A stretch of 64,000 bases of DNA from contig OY735212.1 in the NCBI GenBank assembly GCA_963457665.1, forward strand, positions 60,163,228 to 60,227,227. Direction: 5' to 3'. The position numbers and the translations under genes were made by a program. A model generated the notes under the pieces. It made no database searches. It was given only the letters and a program-made list of their open reading frames with translations, and was not told where the DNA came from. Positions 10,441-22,300 of the stretch are shown here, piece by piece (the stretch's first letter is position 1; every line of letters begins with the position of its first letter). The DNA comes from Thysanoteuthis rhombus (Eukaryota > Mollusca > Cephalopoda > Oegopsida > Thysanoteuthidae).

Positions 10441-10480
10441 ATAATTACTACTGGCACACGCACAGGCTACAGTCATGTGA
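10441..10480 (+). mobile_element. Family X element, copy 2, right end
   Basis: AATTACTACTGGCACACG followed by CAGGCTACAGTCATGTGATG corresponds to the right end of other copies (AATTAGTTCTGGTACA then GGCTATGGTGATT). It completes the nested pair with 9865-10055. Confidence 0.55.
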
Positions 10481-10788
10481 TGTACAGATAATATTTATAG
10501 TAATATACAAATAATAGTTCGACTTGTTCTACCCTGTGTTTGTACTCTTTACAGTTTGAATTTGGCCAATGCCATCTTTGTGCACTTTTGCCTATTATCC
10601 TCGAAAGATCTAAAAAAAACCTCTCAGTTTGTATAATGGATCTAACTGAGCTGATAAAATATTGATAAATTTCTTTTTTTTTTTTTTTTCTGAGGCTTAC
10701 TTTATTTTATTATCTTTTCTCTGAAAAAATAACTGCATGCATTAGGTTTTTTTTCTCTACTTCTTTTTCCTGTTTATATTTGTTAATA

Positions 10789-11257
10789 CAGTTGAATGTC
10801 ACAAACTTGGTATTTCAGGTCCAAGTGTGTCTCAAGTTTCTGAAATTTCCAGCTTTTCGGTGTAGCATTGGCTGAACCTACTTTCAGGTAATACAGGGTC
10901 AGGACATAAACACCACAAAGTTATGTGAATAGCCCAGAACTGAAAGAGTACCCGAATATTAACAAAATACTCAATTAATTTTATGGAATCTCAATAAGAT
11001 ATCTTTGTACTGCTACCAGTTCTTACAATTCTTGTTTTTATTCTAAAAAAATATAGAAATTTATGGAATGTCTTTTCTAAAAAATTAATAATGTTGATGC
11101 AACAGACATACTTCTGGAACATTGTTGCTTTGGAAGAACGGTATTTTGCTTATTAATAAGTGAAAATTTTTGACAAAACTTGATGATCATTTAATTCTGA
11201 AAAATAGCCGGGCTTCTGATTTTACCAAATTTCTGAAGTCCGAGTTTGTGACGATTA
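10789..11257. mobile_element. Pogo/Tigger-like MITE (tentative)
   Basis: The left end is TA followed by CAGTTGAATGTCACAAACTT. The right end, reverse complemented, reads ATCGTCACAAACTCGG near 11245-11257. CACAAACT-GG and the following TTTC/GAAATTTC segments pair as inverted repeats. A CAGT start after TA suggests the pogo branch of Tc1/mariner. The right terminus is eroded and there is no coding region. Confidence 0.45.
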
Positions 11258-11517
11258 ATATCATCGATCTAGTATAATCAACTTAGCCTTGTGTAGTTTA
11301 TTTACTTCTAGTGCTTTGTAAACTACTTGTTCTTTTGTTTGTAAATGTCACTTAGTTTAACTTAATTGCTTTTTCTCATTTGCAGAACATATCTGTCTTT
11401 ATTCATCATTAATTTTTGCTTTAATAGTGTCAGCTAGTATACAAATACTATTATGTTGTAACAACTTAGTGTATTTTTTTTCTATCTCCATTTGCAAATT
11501 GAATGTGTAAATAGACA

Positions 11518-11862
11518 AGCCAGACGAGCCATTTAGTGAATCGCTGTAGTGTGCCCAGTAGTGATGACACAATCATACAAGAATTCAAAAAGACCCATCA
11601 CATTTTTCTTTCAAAATCAAACAAACCAGTTTGAGTGGATATCTACTATGTGTGCTCATGCTCAAACACAAGTTTCTTGGCTAAATGGTGTGTCTGATAG
11701 TGCTGACACAAGATTTTTTTTTTCCTGAGTTTGAAAAAAACCATAAAGGAAAAAAAATGCATTTTTAGAAGATGTTTAGTGGAGTACACATGCAAAATTG
11801 CAAGGTTGTAGGCCAAATGGTATGTCTGGTAGCACTGACACAACAAAAACAACCTATGAGAA
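11518..11862 (+). repeat. Dispersed repeat family Z, copy 1
   Basis: It contains AGTGAATCGCTGTAGTGTGC, then TAGTGGAGTACACATG, AAGGTTGTAGGCCAAATGG, GTCTGGTAGCACTGACACAA and CAAAAACAACC. The same blocks in the same order are found at 61235-61690. No coding capacity. Confidence 0.5.
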
Positions 11863-12278
11863 AAAGGAAGATTATTTTACCACGTTTTTTGTTGTTTGTT
11901 TGAATTAGCTAAGGTGATTCAAAAGTGTATTAACCACTGAACCCACAAAGCTTGCCATGGATAAGTCATCAAGTATTTTTAACTCCTGGGAACTGTTTGC
12001 AAGTCAAGGGAGAACTTCTTGTAGGATCAGAACACTCTAACACTCTTAACAATAGCAGCATGGCTAAGAAGCTGGATTAGATTTACTAAATTCGTTGTTA
12101 ACTTTGCTTTGATTCTCTCCCGGAACCATTTTTCCTGGCTCCAGAATAGTTGAGAAGTTTTACAAATAGATAGAATTATTTGTTTCAACCTTAAAGCTAT
12201 AACGCAGATTTCCTTATCCGGGGATTTTTCTAAGACAAAGATAATGTGCAACAACCACGTCGGAGATGAAAAAAAAAT
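11863..12278. other. No recognised feature
   Basis: AT-rich sequence. A minus-strand open frame (12027-12320) overlaps the start of the next LINE and has no recognisable domain. Confidence 0.4.
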
Positions 12279-12904
12279 AAGATCAAAATCGAGGACACAG
12301 AACTGGAGAAAGTAGATCACTACATCTACCTAGGACAACGAATCTCCATGAGACCCTCAAAAGAAGAAGAAATCAAGCAAGAAATCACACTAGGATGGTA
12401 AGCCTTCGGCAGAGCAAGCTCGACCCTCAAAAGTAAGAAGATCCCATTAATCCTGAAAAGAAGGGTTTATAACAAATGCATCCTCCCAATAGTCACTTAT
12501 AGAGCTGAAACATGGAACCTAACCAAGAGACAGATCCACAAATTGAGAGCCATGCAACGTGCATATGAAAGAATTATGCTGGGCCTCACATGGAGAGACC
12601 ACAAGACAGCACAGTACATCTGGGGAAAGACAAGAGTCAGGGACATCATAGAATCCATTAAAAATCTCAAATGGCAGTGGGCTGGACATGTTGCAAGAAT
12701 GGCAGACTATCGATGGACATTGTGACTCACAACATGGATCCCCCAAGATCACATGCGCAACCGTGTCCGACAGAATACAAGATGGAGAGATGAACTAGGT
12801 AAGTTCAGAGTGTACTGGCTCCACGACGCTTGTGATAAAGAAGTGTGGCAAATCCTGGGGAAGGTCTGTGTCCAACGATGGACGTTAAAAGACTGATGAT
12901 GATG
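12279..12904 (+). pseudogene. RTE-like LINE 3' end, copy B (longest)
   Basis: From 12279 the frame gives KIKIEDTELEKVDHYIYLGQ, then EIKQEITLGW, a stop, AFGRASSTLK, LKRRVYNKCILPIVTY, AETWNLTKRQ, LRAMQRAYERIMLGL, RVRDIIESIKNLKWQWAGHV and ARM, a stop after RWTL, then TRWRDEL and WRIL-type sequence. YLG, the GW-AFG-L segment, LP--TY-AETW and KWQWAGHVARM are the C-terminal (thumb and post-RT) landmarks of endonuclease-type LINEs, probably of the RTE clade. It ends with GGACGTTAAAAGAC and a (TGA)n tail. It is 5'-truncated, so the RT palm and endonuclease are absent. Confidence 0.8.
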
Positions 12905-13626
12905 ACCCTCACAAAATGTGTACTACTGAATAATATTGAAGCAACACAATATGCAAGACGAATATTTGACCATCATTTATGAATGAATGGATGAAAGGAT
13001 ACATTCTTGTCTTTATCTTCACACACTGAGTGGAGGATGATGCCAGTGGCATAGAAAGAGTTCTCAGCATCCAGTGGCAATTGCACTTGCACTATATCCT
13101 AGAGGGAGGGCATAATTATCAATTAATAGGCATTGTAGGCCAGAGGAAATTTTGCGCCCTTTCACACCTGTGCCAGGGGGCAGATGCCCCCTATCACCAC
13201 ACTTGGATGGCGCCAAATTATGTGTATAACCCAATCTGGATTTGCACTGTTACTTCCATTAGTGACATAGAAGTCTTCCAGAGAAGCATCCATCAAATTT
13301 ATTTTCTTTTTTGCTATTTGCTCTAAAATGAACCTTCCAAACCCTAACCTTGCACACATTGATGTAGGCCAAGGTTTTGTTGGGAGGAGCAGTTGATCAT
13401 TTGGGCTATTGACTGCTCTCCTTCTATCAGTCACTCACTTTGCATCCCCCCCCCTTCCTTGCTGGAGCTTTCACGCTTTTTTTTTTTCATCTTTGCATAA
13501 TGACGTCCATTAATTCAAATTTTTTTCCTCTCACTCATCGTTTCTATTGATGAAGTCATTTATGCTTTACTATTGGACAACACATATTGAGATCAAAGGA
13601 AACATCTGGATAGTCTTCTTGTTATT
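12905..13626. other. Unresolved stretch, possible old repeat
   Basis: About 13030-13250 is somewhat richer in GC, with a GCCAGGGGGCAGATGCCCCC foldback at 13171-13190. It may be an eroded mobile element. The overlapping open frames on both strands (13030-13326 and 13162-13434) have no recognised domain. Confidence 0.35.
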
Positions 13627-13882
13627 AATGCATGGGTGTTAAATCTTTGAATTTCATTTTTGACAAATATAGATTAGGCAGTGCAGAAATTGTTAGATTA
13701 GTGCAAAGTGTTTAAACATTTTGTCCATTTTTGATTGTTAATAGTAGGTTTTGGGTGTTATTTGGACATTTTTTTGTGGGTATAGGGTATTTCAAAATCT
13801 ATTTGATGCTCTTAATATTTTTCAAGTTGGCAACATTGAGTTTTAGTCTTGGCAATTTTTTCTGCTAACCTCCATATTAATG
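13627..13882 (+). mobile_element. Family Y element, copy 3
   Basis: The left end is ATGCATGGGTGTTAAATC and the right end CTGCTAACCTCCATATTAA. The interior keeps GGCAGTGCAGAAATTGTTAG, AACATTTTGTCCATTTTTGA and GTTGGCAACATTGAGTTTTA. Confidence 0.5.
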
Positions 13883-14397
13883 CCCCTGCCCCCTGCTTAA
13901 TATATTTTTAAAAAAATATGATGTAAGAATGAGAAGAGGAGTAAGGATTTTTATATTGTTTTGTTGGTCAATGTCATAAGATTTTCTTTTAGGTGATGAT
14001 TTACCTGTACCCCACCTAATACAAAATATAACTCACTTTTTTTTTAATATGGGCTTCATAAAGAAATGCCTGAGGCACCTTAGTAAAAGTTACAAGCATC
14101 AGGGGCTACCCTGATATTTCTCTTTGAGTGCAATAGGGAAAAACTCAATCAGTGAAACATTGATTAAATCCAAATCTCAACTTCTTAGAAGAAAGAGTCA
14201 TTTTGATTCCATGGAGTAATTAATTCTTGTAAAATTGGCTATTTTTCATTTTGGTCATCCATTACAGTTTTGTCACTTAAAACCATTGTTGATTTTTGTT
14301 ACAGAAGATCAGAAGCATGGATTGATTTATTTGCATATATTTTTTCATTTATATATTTAAAGCAAATAACACCAAAACAACAATTAGAGAAAATCAT
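13883..14397. other. No recognised feature
   Basis: AT-rich, with poly-A and poly-T runs. Nothing that can be supported as a gene. Confidence 0.4.
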
Positions 14398-14412
14398 GTA
14401 TATGTGTATGTA

Positions 14413-14466
<54 letters not shown>
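14398..14466. repeat. (TATG)n/(TA)n microsatellite
   Basis: A short TATGTGTATG region followed by about 25 TA repeats. Confidence 0.9.
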
Positions 14467-14468
<2 letters not shown>

Positions 14469-15358
14469 AAATCAAGAAAAAGCGTATGAAATATGACAAA
14501 CCGAAACAGTTAATAAAATAAAAATAGTTTCCATCATTCTTCTACAAAAAATGCTGACAGAACCTGGTTTTATGAAAAAATGAACAAACTCACCATCACA
14601 GTCAATAACTAAACAACCATAGTATCAAAATTAGAAATCATGTAAAAAAAAATTCTATTGAAGAATAAATATGGTCAGAATAAATACTATTTATGATATC
14701 ACTGGCATATTCTACTGGAAAACATCTAAAATAGAGTAAAGAAACATGTAAATCCTGGAGAATCTAAATGTTATGATTAAACCTGTCAAAATAAGGCCTC
14801 CCAAAGTTGAAAAAATCTTTTTTTTCTTAGATGGGGTCTAGTGGAGTAATGATGCCAATTTTCAAATCTGTAGACAAAACAATAAGGCCAGGAGTGCTGG
14901 AACACACAAGCAAACGCACATATAAAAAGGGATAAAACCCTATCCCACCTTGAGGGTCTATGGTTGTTCAAAATTTATACTTATGCTCTCCCATAACAAA
15001 AGTATGTTGTAGATAAACAAGGCCATAAAAACTTGGTTATAAAGGATTCTGAATGACTAAGGAATTTCATGAAAACTTATATGTGGAGAATTTTTGCTGA
15101 AAGAAATTGAGCTAATTCTTATAGATTTTGTGCTGGAGTTTATTTAATTCAATTTGGTTCATAATCAACTGTTCTATCATCTTATGAATTGATGCTTGTC
15201 AATTTTTGTGTTTCATTGTTGTCATTCTGGGTGAAAGATAAGAACAGCTGCAATATCTTTGTCTCATGCACACAGACATTTGCGCATCTGACCCCAGGGA
15301 TCATTTCTTCTCCAATCCACGCATCAATTCCATCCCTTTTTTCCTTCTTCATAAATTA
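14467..15358. other. AT-rich stretch with a weak family Z-like block
   Basis: About 14790-14960 contains GGGGTCTAGTGGAGTAATGA, then CCAGGAGTGCTGGAACACAC, comparable in layout to family Z. It is too diverged to assign firmly. No gene seen. Confidence 0.35.
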
Positions 15359-15785
15359 TCTCGATGCCACTCTTAACGAAGACAATTCATTCCACAAAAA
15401 GTCTCGTTGAATGAAAATCCATTTTGTGAATAAGCCAATGGGATTTCAGTCATTCATCCCAAATAAACATATCAAACCCCTAAAAAATTGACAATGATTT
15501 TGTAAATAATTTATAATTACTTTCTTAATAATGTATAAATACAGATAAACATGTAATCAATAAATAAATAGTTTTGTCTGATAATAATTTACATAATGTT
15601 CATCTGAAAATGAACACCTGGATACTAGATATAAAGTTAGATAGTCATAAATGAAATCTAGATGATTCTGGATAATTCTATGAAATTTTACTCGCACACC
15701 GAAATTTCCCTAAGAAATTTTCTTTTGGGCAATTTAGACTTTTCACTGAGTGAAATATTGTTATTCACTGTGAGGAGGACCACAG
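15359..15785. mobile_element. Pogo-like MITE, copy 1
   Basis: The interior matches the element at 52501-52887 (CTTAACGAAGAC, GGGATTTCAGTCATTCATCC, AATCTAGATGATTCTGGATA). The right end ACCACAG is followed by TA. The left end is eroded (TCTCGATGCCACTCTTAACG after TTA). No coding capacity. Confidence 0.55.
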
Positions 15786-18334
15786 TACTTGTTTATCCTT
15801 CTTTTGGTCTTGAATAATTCTTCATCCATTAAACATGAAATTTAAAACACACCATAGATTGCATCTTACTTTAGCATATTCCTTAGGGCATTTTTCCTTA
15901 AATAAAATGTGAGGGCTTCTTATTTCTGCTTCATTACATTTCAATATCAACATTTTCATTGGATAATTAGTATTTTAAAAATGCAGAACTAACAATTCGC
16001 TGGCAGTGCTCCTTCTCTTTCCTCATGATGAACACATGGTAATGAGTATCACTGTTAGTGATGTATATTTATATACTATTCAGCGATAGAAACCCAGGGT
16101 TCCCAATTTAGCTCTTTTTGCAATGAATTTAATACATTTCTTGTTAAGTCTGTTCTAAAATTCAATGTTAAGCAATATTTTTCACCAATATCAAGCAATA
16201 TCTATTTTTAGCTATTTTCTGGCCATTTCCAGTTTTTAAATATGGTCATGTATAGGCTAACAGTGTTTTTCAACGCTTTTTCAAGGTTAATTGATCACCA
16301 ATGAATGTTTTGATTCGGCAACACTATAAAGCCATATGGTTAGTGCTACTTTCCTTATTTCAATATTTTCTGTTGCTGATTTTCTATGCAGTATTTGCCT
16401 GGTACAAACATGTGTCCTTTGTCATTCAGGTTATTAAGTATTCTCACCCAGTCCTACTCCCTTCAGACTTTCCACCCTTAACTATTCTTCTATTTTGTCC
16501 GACCCTAGATCATACCCCTCCACCTCTTAACATCTTTAGAGTGAGCTTCTGCTATCACCTGAGATGACGGCTGTAGAGATCCCCAAATCATGTGTGATAG
16601 TTCTTGTCAAAGTTGTTAATAGAAGTACAGCTCACTCCTCCTTGTGATCACAGGTGCCCTCATTAGAGGATTGGGTAGGGGGTAACATCTTCACCATGAC
16701 AACACCTGATGCTGTAGTTGCTACTTTCAGGCTAATATTAAAGTTTACAGCATTTTGACCTTTGATTATGAAGATCAGGTCACCAAGTTCTCTTAGGTGT
16801 TGCTCTGAATGGCATTATTATTATTATCATTATTTTTTGAGAGAAATGGTCAATAACACCTTGCTTGTGAATATATTAAAGAAAAAGAAAAGCAAGACTG
16901 TTTTGAATTTTTCAAAATATGATTTTTAACAAAACTGAAAAGTTTCATCATTTTGTATATTTCTATCAGTCAAAATCCAAACTTCTCCAAAATCCAAGCA
17001 TCACACATCAAAGTTTTAAAAAAGCTCCATTTGCTGTTCCAGAAGTTCTTTGCCTCCGTAATGTTCGGTTTTAGATTCTGTTTTCTCTCTTTGTTTAGAT
17101 CCTGGTTATCATAATATGTATTAAACAGAAACAACTACATATTACCATATATGTATTTTTAAAACATACAAATATATTATGACTCTAAATTTTAAAAAAG
17201 GCTCTTTTTGTCTGACACTCATCAAAAAGTAATTTAGTTTTTTTAAAAAGTATTGTTGAAAAAGATTTGAAATCATGTCACAACATCGTTTTAAAACATG
17301 AGACCTTCGATCATTGTTTTATAACATGCTCAAGATTCAGTTAAATAATTTCTTTGAAATAATAAATTCCTTCTGTCTGCACCATGCTAGCTTTTGGGTT
17401 TTGATGTTGATAGATTCCGAAACACCCAGATTTGTAAATGTTGTAAATATATATGAGTATATATAGTTTCTGTTTAATATGTATCCACTAATTATGGGAG
17501 CTTTTCAATTCATATGTTAATTCATTTTGTCGTCATTTGCTTAGACTTCCATTAACTAACATAGTTTTCATTGAAACAATTCAAATCAATATTTATTTCC
17601 TTTGCTCATATTTCAATTTTGGAATTTCAAAAAAATTTTGCGTCTTCTAATGATATTCTTCAGTTTTAGGTTTTTCTCTCATAATTTTTTGTTTTAGACT
17701 TTGCCATTGATTTGATGTGATTCTTTCTTTTTGGTTTGCATTGCTTTTGATTATTTATCATTTTATTTATTATATTAACCATGATTTTTCATTCAATTTA
17801 ATTGAATGCTTTGCGTAACTGCTGTTATTTGTGATTTCCAATTATGATTGCAATTCTCTTTATCATTATCATCAGAATATTGCTTTTTTTAATTAATAAT
17901 TTTTGTTTAAGTATGCAATATCAGTCATATACAATGGAATGTGGATTGAAATTTAAACAATGTTACTGAGCTAAAATGTTTTATATTGCTATAAAGGCAA
18001 ATTTAAGATAGAGTATTTATCATATGTTATATTATATCATATTTATATAATCTTTTGTAGTTTTTATAAATCTTGATATGCACATCAGAGAAAAATAGAA
18101 TTATTATGATTATTTATCATTTGAACAACAGATCTTTTCTTGGAAGTGAAATAATTTTCTTTTTATAAATAGATCATGAACTTTTATGCCATTATGCTTT
18201 CATTGTAAAACTTTTCCTATAGAGTTGTGTTGATCAGTCAACATGTCTCTAGTTAGTGGACAGAACAGTGCATACAGAGATATTTGTTCAAACTAGAAAA
18301 AACACTCACAGTACAATCGTCAAGAGCAGTAATT
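15786..18334. other. 2.5 kb AT-rich stretch, no recognised gene
   Basis: No frame longer than about 90 codons. The open frame at 16301-16567 has no recognised domain. The sequence is T-rich with no clear repeat family. Confidence 0.4.
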
Positions 18335-18800
18335 GTGCATGTATCCAACCAAAAATTTCATGTTCTTCTATGGCCCGTCACAAACCCTTCCACAAAATTT
18401 GATTAAAATTTGTTGAGAATTAAAGTGTCGATAGACATAAAATTTTAGCAATGCTATGTGACATGGACAAATAAATCTGTTGTAAGGTATGTAATAGTGC
18501 ACGGATCCACCCCAAAATTTAATCACTTTTTTCCGTTGCTTATTGCCCACCCTTCCACAAAATTTGATTGAAATTAATTTGCAAACTTTTGGAGATATGA
18601 TGGCAGTCATGAGTGTATAAATAAATGAATGAGATAAAAGAAGAAAAATATCCTTCAGTCAAAAAAAGATTTCTGCCCCAAAATTTAACCACCCCTTTCT
18701 TATCCAATTTTTTATCATTCCATAAAGTTTTATTGGAATCTATTGAGTACTTTTGAAGATATTTGGACATATAGAAAGGCAACCGACAGAATGGTATTTT
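18335..18800 (+). repeat. Dispersed element of three diverged ~150-bp units
   Basis: Units start near 18335, 18485 and 18660. Each has a CAACC/CACCCCAAAATTT-AATCA block, then CTTCCACAAAATTTGATT or a variant, and a GGAGATAT-like block. They correspond to the two-unit element at 9435-9775. The last unit is the most diverged. Confidence 0.5.
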
Positions 18801-18989
18801 TTTCCCTTGATACAGACTTGTCAAGCTCTCTCTCCAAGCTTGTCATACTTATTGTTTATCTATCATGTAGAAATGTAAAGTATATGTAAGGAAAAGTAAA
18901 AAGAAAAACCTGTTCTATATTTTTATGTCAGAAAAACAGCTTCTCTTTTTTTTAATATAATTTTATACATACTGCTATTTTGGTTTTAT

Positions 18990-19345
18990 TTTTCAATCTA
19001 ATTTTCATTTTTCTACCAACAACCCTACGTCTCTTTCAATCTCTGTCAACCGACATATCCTCCTTAGAGTTGTTTGTCTCGGAAGTGCCATTTTGTCTGT
19101 CCATTCTTTATATTTGGTCATAGTCTGCTGGTCTAGTCGGTCATTCTGCCCTAGGGTTCCAAATTAGCTAGTCAAGCCTGGGCCCCGTTAATAGATATCC
19201 TCCCCACATCCAGTAACAAGCACATACCAACAACCAGTCAATCCATCAGCCCAGTTCTCAGTGAAACCCTAAAGAATGACTCACTGATCGGATCAGCTGT
19301 AGAGGAGGAGGAGGCAGGGAGGAAATATAGAGGCACCATCAAAGT
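18990..19345 (+). other. GC-richer segment immediately before the satellite
   Basis: This segment is much richer in C and G than its surroundings (CTGGTCTAGTCGGTC, CCTGGGCCCCG, GGAGGAGGAGGCAGGGAGG). It is the only such stretch near the array. It has no long open frame and no match that I recognise. It could be the remains of a transcribed exon or a mobile element in which the satellite arose. Confidence 0.3.
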
Positions 19346-19390
19346 TGAAAGAAGCATCCTCTTTTTTTGTTTATTTTCTCTTCTTTTTTA

Positions 19391-22300
19391 TTTACTTTCA
19401 CTCTTCTTCCTTTGGTTTACTTTCACTCTTCTTCCTTTGGTTTACTTTCACTCTTCTTCCTTTGGTTTACTTTCACTCTCCTTACTTTGGTTTACTTTCA
19501 CTCTCCTTCCTTTGGTTTACTTTCACTCTCCTTCCTTTGGTTTACTTTCACTCTCCTTACTTTGGTTTACTTTCACTCTCCTTCCTTTGGTTTACTTTCA
19601 CTCTCCTTCCTTTGGTTTACTTTCACTCTTCTTCCTTTGGTTTACTTTCACTCTTCTTCCTTTGGTTTACTTTCACTCTTCTTCCTTTGGTTTACTTTCA
19701 CTCTTCTTCCTTTGGTTTACTTTCACTCTCCTTACTTTGGTTTACTTTCACTCTCCTTCCTTTGGTTTACTTTCACTCTCCTTCCTTTGGTTTACTTTCA
19801 CTCTCCTTACTTTGGTTTACTTTCACTCTTCTTCCTTTGGTTTACTTTCACTCTTCTTCCTTTGGTTTACTTTCACACTTCTTCCTTTGGTTTACTTTCA
19901 CTCTTCTTCCTTTGGTTTACTTCACTCTTCTTCCTTTGGTTTACTTTCACTCTTCTTCCTTTGGTTTACTTTCACTCTCCTTCCTTTGGTTTACTTTCAC
20001 TCTCCTTCCTTTGGTTTACTTTCACTCTCCTTCCTTTGGTTTACTTTCACTCTCCTTACTTTGGTTTACTTTCACTCTTCTTCCTTTGGTTTACTTTCAC
20101 TCTTCTTCCTTTGGTTTACTTTCACTCTCCTTCCTTTGGTTTACTTTCACTCTCCTTCCTTTGGTTTACTTTCACTCTCCTTCCTTTGGTTTACTTTCAC
20201 TCTCCTTCCTTTGGTTTACTTTCACTCTCCTTCCATTGGTTTACTTTCACACTTCTTCCTTTGGTTTACTTTCACTCTTCTTCCTTTGGTTTACTTTCAC
20301 TCTCCTTCCTTTGGTTTACTTTCACTCTCCTTACTTTGGTTTACTTTCACTCTTCTTCCTTTGGTTTACTTTCACTCTCCTTACTTTGGTTTACTTTCAC
20401 TCTCCTTACTTTGGTTTACTTTCACTCTCCTTCCTTTGGTTTACTTTCACACTTCTTCCTTTGGTTTACTTTCACTCTCCTTACTTTGGTTTACTTTCAC
20501 TCTCCTTCCTTTGGTTTACTTTCACTCTCCTTCCTTTGGTTTACTTTCACACTTCTTCCTTTGGTTTACTTTCACTCTCCTTACTTTGGTTTACTTTCAC
20601 TCTCCTTCCTTTGGTTTACTTTCACTCTCCTTCCTTTGGTTTACTTTCACACTTCTTCCTTTGGTTTACTTTCACTCTCCTTACTTTGGTTTACTTTCAC
20701 TCTCCTTCCTTTGGTTTACTTTCACTCTCCTTCCTTTGGTTTACTTTCACTCTCCTTCCTTTGGTTTACTTTCGATCTTCTTCCTTTGGTTTACTTTCAC
20801 TCTCCTTCCTTTGGTTTACTTTCACACTTCTTCCTTTGGTTTACTTTCACTCTTCTTCCTTTGGTTTACTTTCACTCTCCTTCCTTTGGTTTACTTTCAC
20901 TCTCCTTCCTTTGGTTTACTTTCACTCTCCTTACTTTGGTTTACTTTCACTCTCCTTACTTTGGTTTACTTTCACTCTCCTTCCTTTGGTTTACTTTCAC
21001 ACTTCTTCCTTTGGTTTACTTTCACTCTTCTTCCTTTGGTTTACTTTCACTCTCCTTACTTTGGTTTACTTTCACACTTCTTCCTTTGGTTTACTTTCAC
21101 TCTTCTTCCTTTGGTTTACTTTCACTCTCCTTACTTTGGTTTACTTTCACTCTCCTTACTTTGGTTTACTTTCACTCTTCTTCCTTTGGTTTACTTTCAC
21201 TCTTCTTCCTTTGGTTTACTTTCACTCTCCTTCCTTTGGTTTACTTTCACTCTCCTTACTTTGGTTTACTTTCACTCTCCTTACTTTGGTTTACTTTCAC
21301 TCTCCTTACTTTGGTTTACTTTCACTCTCCTTACTTTGGTTTACTTTCACTCTCCTTACTTTGGTTTACTTTCACTCTCCTTACTTTGGTTTACTTTCAC
21401 TCTCCTTCCTTTGGTTTACTTTCACTCTCCTTCCTTTGGTTTACTTTCACTCTCCTTCCATTGGTTTACTTTCACACTTCTTCCTTTGGTTTACTTTCAC
21501 TCTCCTTACTTTGGTTTACTTTCACTCTCCTTCCTTTGGTTTACTTTCACTCTCCTTCCTTTGGTTTACTTTCACTCTCCTTCCTTTGGTTTACTTTCAC
21601 TCTCCTTCCTTTGGTTTACTTTCACTCTCCTTCCTTTGGTTTACTTTCACTCTCCTTACTTTGGTTTACTTTCACTCTTCTTCCTTTGGTTTACTTTCAC
21701 TCTTCTTCCTTTGGTTTACTTTCACTCTTCTTCCTTTGGTTTACTTTCACTCTCCTTCCTTTGGTTTACTTTCACTCTCCTTCCTTTGGTTTACTTTCAC
21801 TCTCCTTCCTTTGGTTTACTTTCACTCTCCTTCCTTTGGTTTACTTTCACTCTCCTTCCTTTGGTTTACTTTCACTCTCCTTCCATTGGTTTACTTTCAC
21901 ACTTCTTCCTTTGGTTTACTTTCACTCTCCTTACTTTGGTTTACTTTCACTCTCCTTCCTTTGGTTTACTTTCACTCTCCTTACTTTGGTTTACTTTCAC
22001 TCTCCTTCCTTTGGTTTACTTTCACTCTCCTTCCTTTGGTTTACTTTCACTCTCCTTCCTTTGGTTTACTTTCACTCTCCTTACTTTGGTTTACTTTCAC
22101 TCTCCTTCCTTTGGTTTACTTTCACTCTCCTTCCATTGGTTTACTTTCACACTTCTTACTTTGGTTTACTTTCACTCTCCTTACTTTGGTTTACTTTCAC
22201 TCTCCTTCCTTTGGTTTACTTTCACTCTCCTTCCATTGGTTTACTTTCACTCTCCTTCCTTTGGTTTACTTTCACACTTCTTCCTTTGGTTTACTTTCAC

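Noticed and set aside
11355-11390. Acceptor-like CTTTTTCTCATTTGCAG
   Set aside because: No donor or coding frame follows within a few hundred bases; kept out of the candidate exon list.
12519-12752. Minus-strand frames over the LINE copies (also 10067-10300 and 32425-32784)
   Set aside because: They are shadows of the conserved LINE coding region on the opposite strand; the plus-strand reading has the recognisable motifs.
13162-13434. Possible coding exon on the minus strand
   Set aside because: The plus-strand frame overlaps it with similar quality and neither shows a domain. The GCCCCC foldback suggests repeat DNA.
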